In this document: in pieces, positions 1-12,986 of the stretch
Position numbering within the stretch: position 1 is the first letter of the stretch
How the letters are laid out: every line of letters begins with the position of its first letter
Program-made: the position numbers and the translations under genes
The notes under the pieces: generated by a model
The model's input: the letters and a program-made list of their open reading frames with translations, nothing else
What the model was told of the DNA's origin: nothing
Databases searched by the model: none
DNA from: Pholiota molesta
Taxonomy: Eukaryota; Basidiomycota; Agaricomycetes; Agaricales; Strophariaceae
Assembly: GCA_014925825.1 (NCBI GenBank)
Contig: JACGCK010000070.1
Span: forward strand, 124,001-188,000
Length of the DNA stretch: 64,000 bases
Direction of reading: 5' to 3'

Positions 1-3000
1 TTTGCGCAGCGGGAGAATGTCAACGGTCCTGTTTTCGTTCTGCACGATGGGCCACCTTATGCAAATGGTGACTTACATATGGGTATGTGTTGAGAAATAT
101 TTGCATCCTACTCGCTGATACTTTTTGCAGGCCATGCCTTGAATAAGGTCATTAAGGACATCATCAACCGCTTTCACTTAACCCAAGGCCGCAAAATTCA
201 GTACGCAATGTAATCTTGTTCTCGCATCGATTTCCGCTGAATTAACGCGCAGCTATGTGCCAGGATGGGACTGCCATGGATTGCCGATTGAAAACAAGGC
301 ACTGAAGGAAATGGATGTATGTCCTTCCGTTCTGTTCCATGACCTTGGTTGACCCAAGAACTTGCAGCGGAAAGCCATAGACACACCGGCATCTGTTATT
401 CGGGATGGTGCAAGGACAACGGCGCTGCGAGAGGTCAACTCGCAGAAGGAACAATTCAAAACATTGGGAATCATGGCAGATTGGGATTCGGAGGAACAGA
501 CTTATCGAACTTTGGGTGCGTCTGTTGCCTTCGTTGACTCTCTACGAAATTCTGACCGTACGTAGACCGCCACTACGAGATGCGTCAGCTACGCATATTC
601 CAAAAGATGGTTGAGAAAGGCCAGATCTATCGACAGCACCGACCGGTTCACTATTCCCCGTCCTCTCGCACAGCTCTCGCAGAAGCGGAATTGGAATATA
701 GCGACAACCATGTATCTCACTCAGTCTATGTTACTTTTGAACTTGACAAAAGCTCGGTCTTCGCGCAAAGTGAACTTGAGAAACTTGTTTCCAAAGCGCC
801 AAATGTACAGTTGCTTGTGTGGACAACCACTCCATGGACATTATCGGCCAATATGGTGAGTATATTTCAATAAATCTATATTGATTACAATAACGAGTCT
901 CTAGGCCATTGCTGTCCATGAAGACCTTATATATGCAATAATCAAGCGCAACGAATCTGAAGATGGAAGCCTTATGATCGTAGCCGAGGAAAGACTAGAA
1001 GCGTTGAGCGCCTTTCTAGGTCCGGTAGATATTCTGACCAAGGTGGAAGGTATGTTCGAATTATCGTCGTTATGTTCTTCGCTGATGATACATATCGCAG
1101 GAAGGGATCTCCTCAATGCCACATACAAACCAATTTTTCCCGCATCTACTCAATCCTTGCCCATCATAAATGCCGCCCATGTAACATCACAATCTGGTAC
1201 GGGTCTCGTTCACTGCGCCCCTGCTCACGGAGCAGAAGACTACGAAGCCCTGCGCGGCCTCAATTCCACCACCGGCCTAATCTGCCACGTCGACGGCAAA
1301 GGACAGTTCGTAAGTGACGTTGCTGATGTCGTGGGCCCGGAGTTTGCGAAGCGATTGGCAGGAAAGGAGGTATTAGGCGACGGGAATAAGGAGATGGTGG
1401 CAATTTTGAAGGAAATGGGCTGCCTTGTTAAGATTCAGAGGATTAAGCATCGGTATCCCTATGATTGGAGGACGAAGGAGCCTATCATCGTTACGTGAGA
1501 AACTTATTTTTCACTCCCTTCGTTCGGTCGTTATTGACGCAGAATGTGTACAGTGCTACTTCTCAATGGTTCGCAAACCTCGATTTCATAAAAGAAGATG
1601 CTTTAACAGCACTCAAAGATGTATCGTTCTTCCCTGAATCTTGTAAGTATCTCTTGGCTTATTAGCCACACCATCTCATTTTACCACCCCAAATAGCCCG
1701 GAATCGCCTAGAAGCCTTCGTTCGCTCTCGCTCGGAATGGTGCATCTCGCGCCAGCGCGTCTGGGGCGTCCCTATCCCCGCACTGCAGCACATCGCCACC
1801 GGCCGGGTCGTCCTCGACTCCCCCACCCTCGATTACATCCTCAACGCCATGGAGAGCAAGAACCTGGACTGGTACCAGGCTCCCATCGAGGAATTCGTGC
1901 CCCCGTGGCTGCTTGAGGACGGCAAGTCCGCGGCAGAGACGTGGGAGAAGGGCAGAGACACGATGGACGTGTGGTTCGACAGCGGCTCGTCGTGGTCGAT
2001 GCTCGCTGAGATGGGCGTCGGCCGCGACCGTCAGGGTGTGCCGGGGACGGGGCGGAAGCATGATGCGGATCTGTGCTTGGAGGGATCCGATCAGCACCGG
2101 GGCTGGTTCCAGAGCCAGTTGTTGACGGCGATTGGCTCCCGGGACGCGGATGAGGCGCCTGTCAGTCCGTATGCGAACCTGTTTACGCATGGGATGGTGT
2201 TGGACGAGAAAGGGAAGAAAATGAGCAAGTCATTGGGCAATATCATCAGCCCGATGACCATTGTGCATGGGTCCTCTGTATGTCTCTTTTTTCCTCTCGG
2301 TTTCTCAGTTCATTTTTAATTATTTATGCCTATTCCCGTTTTAGGATAAAAAGCAACCACCGTATGGGCCTGATTTCCTGCGGTTGTGGGCGGCCAGCGT
2401 CGACTTCTGGAAAGACATGTCTATAGGACCTATTGTCATTGCTCAGTCTGCGGAGTCGCTGCGCAAGTTCAGGAACACTGCACGATTCTGTCTGGGGAAT
2501 ATGGGCTCCAAAGAGGCCTTGGCAATTTACAGAGAGTGCCCAAGCATGAAATGGGTTTGGTGAGTTCTTCGTTGTTAATTTTTATCGCGTCCAATAGTCT
2601 GAGTAGTAAAATTTTCAGACTGAGAAATACGTCATGCATGAGCTCTACACTTTAGAGCAGACATCATTGGAAGCTTATGGCTCTTATAACTTCCCAAGAG
2701 GTAAACATCAATATCTTATCCCTGTTTGTTCTGTGTTGATTGACCCATTGTTTACAGTCATTCACGCGCTGAACAACTTCGTGAATAATACCGTCTCGTC
2801 CTTCTATTTCGATATCACAAAAGATTGCCTCTATGCCGATAGCGCCAATAGCCGAGAAAGGAGAGCCGTCGTCACCGTTCTCGAACAGGTCATTGCTATC
2901 TATTTTACCTTGAATTTGTGATTGACGACATCTTGTCCCCAGATTTTGGATAGGTTAACCAAGATCATGTCTCCCATCCTTCCTTACCTAGCGAGGAAAT

Positions 3001-3716
3001 TCATGCGATAAGGAAGGCTGACGGCAAATCTGTTTTCATGACGCCGTGGACGCCTTTGGTGTGTATTTATATGGCATCAAAATGTTTTCCCTCGCTAAGT
3101 GTTTTGGTTATTGTAGAGCATAGAATGGAAGGACGAGCAAAGCGCTGAAGACATAGGCCAGCTGTTGAGGATTAGGACCATGGCTCTTTCCTTGCTTGAG
3201 AAGGCCCGCCGCGAGAAGCATGTTCTTGTTCTCCAAAAACTTAAACGCCCCCCTAACCTTTCTTAATAGACAGATCAAGAGCTCGTTAGAAGCCGACGTA
3301 CATATTACGTTGCCAGAGGGTCTTCCCTCCAATCCGTCGTTGAACGTATTATCTCGTGAAGGTATGAATTCAAATTATTCCTGCTACGAAGAAAACTGAC
3401 AAATATAACGGAATACAGCCAATATCCTGCAAACCTTGTTCATTGTTTCTCGAGTATCGCTTCAGCCTAAAAGCAAGTCCTCTCCTGGGGAGCATAAATG
3501 GTTTTACGAAGCTTCACTTCCGGTTGCAGGTGAGTATAACTCTAAATATCTTCTCTTTCGTTTCTAATCTGGTGATCAGAATCTCATGAGATATCAATTC
3601 GCGTCCAACCTGCTGCTCAACAAAAATGCCCACGATGCTGGACATACACTCGTTCTGAAGAGGATACTCTTTGCAAACGATGTGAAGGCGTCGTTGGAAG
3701 CCATCAAACCCACTAA
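1..3716 (+). CDS. ISM1: isoleucyl-tRNA synthetase, mitochondrial, 5'-truncated by window edge
   Basis: This class I aminoacyl-tRNA synthetase charges tRNA-Ile. The bacterial-type architecture suggests the mitochondrial enzyme. The first exon enters with [14 protein letters not shown] just before the HIGH-type GHALNKV block. Next come the [11 protein letters not shown] block, the editing domain with [36 protein letters not shown], and the ATP-binding signature KKMSKSLGN near 2215-2240. The C-terminus (about 3625-3716) has a zinc finger CPRCW followed by CKRCEG, as in bacterial and mitochondrial IleRS. About a dozen short GT-AG introns interrupt it. Near 2993 one G seems to be missing in the exon reading [14 protein letters not shown]; without it the frame meets a TAA at 3009-3011. 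Because the gene is conserved on both sides, I read this as a likely sequence error. The N-terminal start and any mitochondrial presequence lie outside the window. Confidence 0.93.
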
Positions 3717-3849
3717 TTGCTGCCCTCGGGCTCTCTAAACCATCCCTTCTAAATACATAGATCAGTGTGCTCCTCTAAACCAGTCACCTTCCAGCGCACT
3801 AATCATCCTTACTAATATCGCGCCTATTTACATTTACATGTTGTTACAT

Positions 3850-5291
3850 CTACTCTGCTCCGTTATCTGAATCGGAATCGCACCGGAACTGAATAATCCC
3901 CTTGTGATATAACCTAGGAAACATTTTCGCCAGTCTGTCCATCTCTTCCGCTTTGCCTACGCAGCGAATTCGAAGGCTTTTCAATTCCTTGAACTTGTTC
4001 GCGAACAACCTTGCCATCTGGTTCCATGGCACTTTATCCAAGTCCCCTGAATTGTTAATGAACCGCAAAGCGATGTGATCTATATGAGGGGAGGATATTT
4101 GGTCCAGCATAGCCAACAGTCCTGTGAACCCTTCGAATATGGCGGCTCCGGAGCTGCTACTGCCACTGTTAACAGTCAAGCGATATCGACTGATTGAGAA
4201 GCTTTGCAGATTCGTGTTGTGACTAATGTAACTATTTCGCCTGTTATTGATTTGCCAGTGGATTGAGTGCACCACTCGTACCTGCATGAGACCAACTGCT
4301 GAGGTATATTTTCAAATGCTTCAGATGAGGACCAAGAGCCATCAGAAAGCGTCCCGTAATTTCCTGGTCGCCTTCTGACTGCCCAATGCCCCCAACGAGA
4401 CGAAGCCAGTGCAGGAACAAACGTTGCTCCAGGATCCATCCAGGATGTCGCTTGATGCGCGGTCTGCAGCGTTAGATGACTGAGCCGTGGAGGGAGATGA
4501 CCAGAAGGTGGCGATGTTATTGTCTCATCGATATCCTGAATCATGATATTCGTCAATACCAGCCGTCGTAGATTTGGCCGGGAGGATATAACGGCGAAGA
4601 GCTCTTGTAGGGTCGAGAACAGGCATTGTGAGAGTTCCAGCGAGTCAATGATGAAAAGCCCGAAGGAGAGGCGAAAGTGTGCCGAAATCAGTGAGGAGAG
4701 TGGTCCAATGTCATGTAGAATTAGCGAGCGAAGAGTATCAGAGGAACTCGCTCTAATATAGTGAAGACATGCCGAAATGCTAAGCGCCGGCCTCATCCAT
4801 CTCACAGACGCCGTCTCGTTTATGAAGGAAAGGCTTTGATCGAGTAGAATGTTGAATTGTTGAGTTTGGATAGTGAGATGTTGTATGTAGGCTCCGATAG
4901 TGGCGTGAGGGGATGAAAGGATAGAAAAGAAGGCGCCCACATTGAGTTCGTTAAGAGAAAACTTGGTGGAGATAAGGAAGTATCGTGCGCACGGGAGCCA
5001 GGATTTGCACACCATGCAACAATTCCTCATTGTTTCTTTATCGTCGCAAATGAGACTGAGGACCATCAGGAGAAGTTCGGTCGGAAGTTCGGTTCCATTT
5101 TTTTCGAAGTGTTTTGATCCAGAGCCTGTATTAGTTGAAACGGGGGATGTGGGATTTTTCTCCGGAAGATGAGCCTGGATGGTTAACGACGCCCTCTTCA
5201 ACTGCAGGCTAATTTGTGGCTTAGGCGCTTTAAAGATGGACTTGGGTGTTTTTTTAGATGACTCGGAGGAAGCCTGCGAAAATTCACCCAT
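3850..5291 (-). CDS. F-box protein, distinct from the A-E family
   Basis: Two exons are seen. The first runs from ATG at 5289-5291 down to 4282, a 92-nt intron (4281-4190) follows, and the second ends with TAG at 3850. The frame joins cleanly at SC/SRYRL. Residues about 66-110 form an F-box: ELPTELLLMVLSLI, then CCMVCKSWLPCARYFL. After it come leucine-rich stretches resembling degenerate LRRs (LRSLILHDIGPLSSLI, LRRLVLTNIMIQDID). F-box proteins usually recruit substrates to SCF ubiquitin ligases through Skp1; the LRR-like part would bind the substrate. The target is unknown. The first 60 residues are Ser/Lys/Pro-rich and probably disordered. The 3' end lies only 134 bp from the convergent tRNA synthetase gene. 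Confidence 0.78.
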
Positions 5292-5665
5292 AGGTATATT
5301 CCGTTACGAATTTGAAGCGCCTAGTAGTAGTGGTTTGAATAGTAAAGCGAAGAAAAGAGTATCAACTGTAACCAGCATCAGCACGCTCTGCTTGTAATCC
5401 TCCGCGGCCATCACTTGATGGTGGGTACTTCTTGAATATTTTACCTGGGATTGATATCCGAAGTAAGTACGCTGTTGTAAAGCCAGTTGAGCAGTAATTA
5501 TAATCTAATAGTTAGGTCAAATTGACGAAATATATATGCTGCCGGGTAAACAAGAAAAAAGAAATGCGAACGCCAAGTGATCCAGCTATCTCCATGCATG
5601 ATGCATGAATCGCAAACAGGTCCTATGATACCTACTTCGTACGTTCCCTTCTGAAGTCCGAAATC
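5292..5665. other. intergenic, no gene seen
   Basis: This AT-leaning spacer lies between the F-box start and the 3' end of the next minus-strand gene. Short ORFs here lack any recognisable domain. It presumably holds the F-box promoter, but no specific element stands out. Confidence 0.5.
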
Positions 5666-7007
5666 CTACTTCGGACATATAAAATCCACCAGGATCACTA
5701 ACGCATCATAGTCCACTGCACCTTGCCTTGACTGACGCTGGACGGATTCCAAATACGCCTCTCGCGATATTCTTCCTGGCGCAAATGAGTGATCACCCAT
5801 CTCCGAGCCTTCTTTCCGCAAATGAGAAGTGAATTCAACGACATATTCCATGGCGGTTTTGGATCCATGACTTGCTTGGTGCTCTCGTCGAGCGCTTTAT
5901 CTTTAGAAGTTCGAGCGCCTTGTTATGTCGAATTTCGGTAACCACGGAGGGACCTAGAGCGAGTCTCCAGGCGAGGGAAAGAGACCCCGAACCTGATGCT
6001 GGTTGGAGACCGGCTTCCATCGCCAGTCTCTCCTGGAGAGATATAAAGGCTTTGAATCGCACGCGGTCCGCAATATCGTCGTCCTAATAGAACAAAACTG
6101 CATGTCAAACCAATCAATGCGGACATGAGTGATGACAGACTCACACTTTGCAAAAGATATCCGACCGAGCTCTCCATCATTTCGTTCACCTCCCTATCCG
6201 ACATCTGCATCACCTGCCTGTCCTTCTCCAGGATCTCATTCACCTTGCGCATCAAACTCGCCTCCAGCGCGACCTCGCGCTCCAGCGCCTTTGCGCGCTC
6301 TGCGAGGAGCGTGGCGTCAAGCGCGCCTGGAGGGCGTCGATCGCTCGTGCCACTGCGGCGCGCTGCGCACCTCCATCGTCCAGCGCGCCTTGTCGTACTC
6401 GAGCTCGCGCTGCCTGCGCTCAGTTCCCGCTCCCGGCGCTCGAGCTCGCGCTCGCGTCTGTCGATCTCGCGGGCCCGGCGATCGAGCTCGCGTTCGCGGA
6501 GCTCGCTGCTCCAGTCCCAGGGAGTTTGGGCATCTGCTGGCATTTTGGGTTCTGGGCCTCTGCTTTTGGAGTTGTGAGGGCTGAAGGCGTTCCTACTCCC
6601 TGCGATTTCTTTTCTACGGTAGGACTCGGCGTTGTGTTGGCTGGGGTGTTGGCGGTGAGGCGGAATTGGATGAAGAACGGCGTCATGACTGGTCGGAGCA
6701 ATCTGTGGAAGTATTCCTTCAATGTATGAGTTGACAGTGACGAGTCAGGGGTAGTAGCGCTGGATTCAGGAGTTATTAGTTCTGTGACTTCGTTTGACTC
6801 TAACTTTGGTCGACAGACAGCAGTGGCTCAGATGACGTTTCATTCGTTTCCACAGCTAAGTCGCTGGAGGTACTAGTAGTATTAGGCTGATTTGGTTCGC
6901 TGGAGTCGACTGAACAAACTCGACACGCTTGGGACATCTTCCACGGTAACAGGGTCTTTCTTTGAGAGTTGGTCCAGTTTACTGAAGAGCTCATGCTCGT
7001 CCGACAT
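5666..7007 (-). CDS. hypothetical coiled-coil protein, exon structure partly unresolved
   Basis: I do not recognise this protein. The likely start is ATG at 7005-7007 (MSDEHELFSKLDQLSKK). Further exons carry KEYFHRLLRPVMTPFF (about 6722-6660), a Ser/Ala-rich linker, then a strongly charged heptad stretch RERELDRRAREIDRRERELE near 6500-6430. A second helical block, ERAKALEREVALEASLMRKVNEILEKDR, follows before a GTGAGT donor near 6147. After the acceptor near 6085 the frame continues as DDDIADRVRFKAFISLQERL. The end is uncertain. Direct reading stops at 5835, while another frame (SHLRKEGSEMGDHSF...) reaches 5666 and would need one more intron. The long Arg/Glu heptads suggest a parallel coiled coil and perhaps dimerisation. 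No DNA-binding or enzymatic motif is visible. Confidence 0.5.
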
Positions 7008-9464
7008 CGAATTCTAGAGAAGAACGTAAGTATTCCGTCAGGTGATAACTACCGTCAATATCACGGTGACACTGACAATTATATATAACACAGCACTCAC
7101 AACTTGAAGTAAACGCTCAATTTAAGTTGGTTTCGGTCTGACAAGTGGCAATAAGTCGTGTTCGTGTTCAACGAGTAAGGGTAGGTGTTGGCTGCAGAAT
7201 GGAAGTTGTTATGTTTATGCGCGGTTCCGACCCGCTCGTTTCATATCTGAGAATTATCGATGACGCCGCGAGGCTGCCTCGTGCTGGCGTGTGTAAACAC
7301 GCTTACTGGGGCAAAGAGGGCGCCGATTGGGTGGTAGACTAATGAAAGAGCTTTATACTATGGTATGCTACGTTTCTCCAAATGCACAGGTGGTAGAGTA
7401 AGCGGTACGAGATTGGATCTGAACCAAATCAGGAAAAACAAATGTGTGGTATGTAATAGCGGCCTACCTCAGTGCCAAGCCTCATGACTTATTTGGTCCG
7501 TAACAACAACTTCACCAAGCCATTCATTTCTGTTGAAATGGTAATTTACAGTCCTTGACCTGAAGTCATTTTGTGAAGGCTTGTAAGATCGGTTTGGGGA
7601 GAGCGTCGGACGGGCGCTTAACCAAAGATAGAGCGGGCCGTCGCTAGCCGCTACATGTGACTTATCGATATCATCGCGGCCATCGCCGGGTGCCGACGGC
7701 TGGGAAGCGGCATCCATCAATCGATGAGGTTCCAGGATTAGCACACGATGACAGCTGATATCGGGTCTGTAATAAACTTGTTCAAGAACCGCGACGATAA
7801 GAAAAAATCGACACATTTGCATTGAATGGGTTCCCTTTTCTGATTCACTATTAGAGCAGTCAGAGCTTAAATGGTCCTTATCTTTCTGGCGCACTCAGAT
7901 TTTGCGAATTTCAACCTCCTGCTTCCTCTCATCATGTCAACTACCCAGCGATTCTCGCAGATGATTTCTAGCCGCGCTCGCTCTTCTTGGCTTCTTTGTC
8001 GGTTCAGGGAATATGAAACCGACATACAAAGGCCCTTACTTGACAGCCCGTGGGTGGTCGATTCATTCGTGATCGTAGACGTAAAACTTGGATCTGGAAA
8101 TGGGACGGAGGCTTGGAACCATGGCAGAGACTACAACAGATGCCGCATACATGAAGCTTTTAATCGGTCCATCCCTTGCTTTGATCAAGGCAATCTGGGA
8201 TTTACGGTGCTACGAACGTGTAGGCCATGTCACTGCTTCCCAAAATCGTGATAACAGGAGTTCAGTATCCTTTCTTTTCCTCTGTGTTCATATGATAATA
8301 TTGACAGTTTTGTTTTTTGATCGAGCTTTTTGTTGTAATGCGCACAAATGTTCGAGTCGTACAAAATACGAGATTTGACTTTGGGTGTTTTTACCCTTCG
8401 CTTCGCTTTCAAAGCGATCCAACCTCAAAATCCCAGTTCATCATCGGTAATGTATGCAGTGCGATTGTGCGATATTGTGCGATTGTGCGAGCGAGATGAA
8501 GATATGCGCACCTCCGACCGAATGGATGTCTCTTGACTTTAATCTATTCCAACAGATTACTACTGCGTGTAGCAAGCTCCGGCCTATCCTGCGTATATTT
8601 TTTACGCGTTGTAATCCCCATCCTCCGAATCCCCTTACTGATCAAGACGCCAAGTCAATTGATGCCGCAGGCAGCTTCATTTGCTCTTCATCGCTATAGA
8701 ATTACCCTTTCGAATGAACCCTGCCGTCGATGCTCATTGTCCTTTTATTTGTTCTTTTGAATTTGACAGGACTATACGCGAATTAAACATTAAACGCCGA
8801 TTTCTTTCTCTAGACTCAAACCTTCTCGCCACAACCCAATCAACTTCTTGCTACCAATGGCGACGAAGGATCACCCAGATACGAGGTAAGTTATGTGATT
8901 TATTCTTTTTAAGGATGCTTCTAACGGACCAGGTGACTATCAGGTCGAATCTAATTACGTTTTCTGACGAGAAGGTCAAAATGTTTGTTTACCGTTCAAG
9001 GCCCACGCATGTCGCGCTGTACGTTCACAGCGTAACTCCATGGTAGGATGTCCAGACCAAAAGCGGGCTCGGGCTGAACTACCCCAGAGTGATCTCGACG
9101 CTATGAAGCTAGAACAAACCTCTCTCCTACACTGCCACCATTTCTTCGAAATGCCTTGGAGGAACGCCAATCCAAGATAGCCCTCATGACACGTCAGGAT
9201 GTCGTCAGGAATGTCGCCAACGCAGGGCTCCAATAGTCCACGACAGCGGCAACTCGAGAGCGGTCTTCAGGCGGATCGACCATGCCCAGTCTCGGATGAT
9301 GCCGGGTCATAATGGGACCTTCCTATCTGGGACAACCATTGGAGTTTTCAAGAGGGCACCTCCAGAAATGCACACTGAATCGATCGATCAGCCATGCACG
9401 ACCATTCGCTCTTCATAGACAACCCACGGCACTCGCCTCTTTCTTCTACTTTCATCGCATCGCA
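7008..9464. other. gene-poor stretch, no confident gene
   Basis: Several short ORFs lie here. MAETTTDAAYMKLLIGPSLA near 8121 is followed by a plausible GTGCTA donor. MATKDHPDTR near 8857 is followed by a good GTAAGT donor at 8886. A Cys/His-containing open stretch (LHCHHFFEMPW) ends near 9180. I could not join them into one reading frame and recognise no domain. It may hold a small poorly conserved gene or degraded remnants. Confidence 0.4.
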
Positions 9465-11755
9465 ATGCCCGTCCCAGAGAGCACCGAGGGTCCTTTCCCT
9501 AAGCTCCACCATGTAGCATTGCACACTACTTTCCGTGGCCTACAACATCCGCTATCGACCCCTTCCGCGCCAATACACCAGTATCGGGGAATAAAATATG
9601 CCAGTATCCCAGCTCGATTTCGCCAATCCAAACTCTTCCATTCATATCCTCCAATAACTGATGCCACCACCTATGGGTAGTTGTAATTCGCTTGGGATTG
9701 GAACACCCGTTGACCTACGTCCTCATCTAGTCCGATATGTCCCCAAAAAATAACTTCGAAATCCGACGAAGAAAGTCTATTCGGTATACCCCAGGATCTT
9801 GTCGTCAACCAGAAGTTGCACCGAAATGAATTCGAGTGTCTGAACCTCAACATAACTTGCCCCGGCGGCCTACGTCGCACTCGAGGGTGCCCGTCATGCT
9901 TTGGGTGCATGGGTAAATTCTCCATGACGCCTAACTTTCTCTGCCATCTAACGTATTCTTTGTTTTCTCTAGTGGTGGTGACCGTGGTTCAGGCTCAAAA
10001 TGGTATTACGATGGCGGCGCCCTTATACGCAAAAGCATGCAATATCAAAAGCCTGTCATTGTCGTCAGCTTCAAGTATGTCGTCTCCAGATTCATAATAG
10101 ACGTCTTCAATTATTGACGGCTTTTTCAGCTTCCGTTTGGGCTTCTAGGATTCGCCACGAATCCTATCATTGAGACGACAACAAAGCCGCTGGCGAAGAA
10201 GGTACAGGAAACTATGGTAGGTCATCGTTTCTCGCCTTGATTTATCAACTGCTGACCTTTGAATCAACTAGGCCTTCGTGATCAACGCAAGGCAATGGAA
10301 TGGCTACATCACTACATCGCGGAGTTCGGTGGTGATCCCAATAACATCACTCTTTTTGGTGCTGGCTCTGGTGCCGCCGACATCGTAATGCACCATCTCT
10401 CGCGTGCTAATGAGGAGCAACCGCCGCTCTTCCACCGCTCCATCATCCAAAGTGCGATTTTTGAGCCGATACTCCCGGATGTGAGTAGCGCCGGCTGGCA
10501 TCTCTCGCGCGTGATGTCTGCGCTGCAGGTCACAAGCATCGAGAAGTTCAGGGCTGTGGACGTCGAAAAGCTCATCGGGCTCGGACAGAACATGCGGGCT
10601 ATCGACGACGGGGTATTCTTCCGCAACGGATGGCAGTCATACTTTGGAGCTGAGCCACCCTCAATAGCCCACGGACACCATCATCACCAAAATCATAGGC
10701 TTGCCGCTGATATACCATCCAAGCCTCTTACGCAACATCTTTCTTCGGCGTCGACCAGAGATCATAGCCGCAGCAATACTCGCAGTCGCTCCCGCAAACC
10801 TGCGCTGTCCTCTTCTTCACGTTTAGGCCTGTTGCGAGCGGAGCCAAGTAGACAGCCGATGATCATTGGTGATTGCTCTTCCGACGCCCTTCTGTGGTCC
10901 GCACCCATCTCGTCGTGGACCTCGGCGGGCGTCGTTCGCCGTCTCAAGGCCATTTGTCAGAGTCTTGGGAAGACAAGCGCGCTGCTGAGGGCTTATGATA
11001 TTTCGTCATATACTCCTCCTGAGGAGGTCATGGATCGCGTGCTGGAGTTGGTGGGAGATGCGCGAGTATCGTGGCCGACGCATTGTGTAGCCGAGTCGGC
11101 GAAGAAGGAAAGGGGCGGACGTAATGTATGGCGATATGTGTTTGACCAAGAAGGCCCATCGCGATGTGTGCCACACCATGCGGCGGATCTTATGTACCTA
11201 TTCGACAACGTGCCTTTACCGGCGGCTGCGTTATCAGCGTCAAACGATGATATGATGTTCGACGTTTCAGATGACGAGGACGACGCTGCACCTACCGCCT
11301 TCAACGTCAAGCTCCCCTCCCCGCCCGCAGCGCCTCTGCACGCCAATGCCGAGATGAAAGACGCATGCGAATTCAACAGCAGCAGCTTCATCGAAAAGTG
11401 CGAGCACCTGCGGCAAGCGTCCCACGAGCACGCGGCGTCCGCGTCTGCATCCCCATCCGGGGACTCGGAGGAGTGGCCGGTCGCCGTCGTCGACGAGTAT
11501 TCGTACGCGCGTGTGCGCGATGCGATGCAGGAGCGCTGGATCTCGTTTGCGCACGGCGAGGTGCCGTGGCGGGACGACCGCGTCTTCGTGTTCGGGCCCG
11601 AGGGCGAGACGGGCGAGCGCTCGAATGTCATATTTGAGGGTCGCAGGCGGAAACGGATGTGGACGGAGGCGTTGGAGCCGCTCGGGCCTACTCTTGTACA
11701 AAAATTGGGGGTGGAACTCAGTCGGGGGCCAGCGCATGGGGCTGACCGGAGTTGA
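9465..11755 (+). CDS. type-B carboxylesterase/lipase-like alpha/beta hydrolase, nucleophile Ser absent, frame broken
   Basis: The fold is clear: YRGIKYASIPARF, ECLNLNITCP, VMLWVHGGG (oxyanion region), RLG..LGFAT, LRDQRKAMEWLHHYIAEFGGDPNNITLFG, then CVPHHAADLMYLFDN carrying the expected catalytic His. Where the family has GESAG this protein reads GAGSG (about 10361-10375), so the position-3 Ser is Gly. The acid-block motif DEG reads as SDAL. It may be non-hydrolytic, like neuroligin-type relatives. The start MPVPESTEG is the first ATG in the frame leading into the fold. Introns are visible at about 9678-9730, 9913-9973, 10075-10130 and 10220-10271. Two single-base losses seem to break the frame: between CLNLNITCP and VMLWVHG (about 9855-9885), and in the LGF block at 10145 (stop TAG 10146-10148). 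A low-complexity His/Ser/Arg insert is present near 10670-10830. Confidence 0.8.
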
Positions 11756-12986
11756 TTGTAACTCCTCTGAGTGCCCTGACAGCTCGTTGAGCTGTGTCTG
11801 ATGGCGCATATATTTTTCGCCTTTTACTTTCCTCTTGCATCTCTTGCTCCTCACGGTCGCTATCGTTTTTTTTGTGTTACCCTCGGCTTTGATACCCCCA
11901 TATTTCTCCGTTCTTCTCTTGACTTCTCACACATCTTCACTCTGCGAAAATTATGGCTTTCTTGGAATTATGTATTGTATTTCTGTATAATTTCTTGGGC
12001 ATAGGGCATTTCTTTAGGGGCAGTTGCCACTCTTCATCGGTCGCTTTCAAGTTAGTGTACTCGTCAAATCTCTCTGTACCAATTCCTATTTTCTCTGGGT
12101 TGTCTCATCATATTTAGCATGTGTTCACATTACTGTTTGTTGCATTTTGTCCATCGCATCTGTCGAATTTCAATACACGCTGCACCTCCACTCCATTGCA
12201 TATTTGTTCCTCTGAATAAAAAGCAAAAACATGTTTGTAGTTATAATTATCGGTATATAATACAAGTTCCACTGTAATCTAATAAGCACGACATTGACGA
12301 TTTCGTAGTAAACCGGAACTTCAACAGATTAATCGATGAAGTACTTGAGTGTGATTGTGAATAGGGAGACTTTCCAAATTTGGTAATATATTCCATTTAC
12401 GTCCAACCATAGATTTGACGATGGTATTTGCAGATGATGCCACGCTCGATGATAGACTACATATTCATCTGACTAAAAAGATATCCATGTACCCAGAGGA
12501 GCAACACCTACTTGTTAGTATATCTCCTATTAGGAGAACTTTTTTACGGGGGTCCACCATGATTGATTTTAGATTGATTAGATGTTGATAACGGCTCACT
12601 GGAGTGTGATCAGAACAGGCTGATTAGAACCCACAGAGCGTAGGCGCAGCGGCTCGATATCAAATTTGCATCGCCTAGGTAAGACAGATATGTCGTTTCG
12701 TGGAAGATTTTCGCGGCAGGCATGTTGTTCATCAACAAAGAACTCGGAATTGTATGTTTTTTCAGCCATGTTTCCACGTTTACTGCATCCTTTGATAATG
12801 ATGGAAGTCATGGAAGTCTACGTTTTGGGTTCTCAAAGTTAAAATAGATTCTTATCCGAGCTGATTGGATGATCAGTAATCATTTCTTCGGCGAAAGCGT
12901 AGTGGATGAGTGATAAGTATTTCTCACAGGAGGCATTGGAATGATTAGAAAATGGACGAAGAGCCAGAAGATGCTACACGACAACT
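11756..12986. other. AT-rich intergenic region
   Basis: A T-rich, poly-pyrimidine stretch (11800-12230) probably includes the 3' UTR of the esterase-like gene. A small palindrome CTCCTATTAGGAG lies near 12526-12538. No domain-bearing ORF was seen; the minus-strand ORF at 12596-12811 looks random. Confidence 0.5.

Noticed and set aside
7871..9046. Overlapping plus-strand ORFs as a gene upstream of the esterase-like gene
   Set aside because: Two candidate starts with donors exist but no downstream exon keeps frame; left as unassigned.
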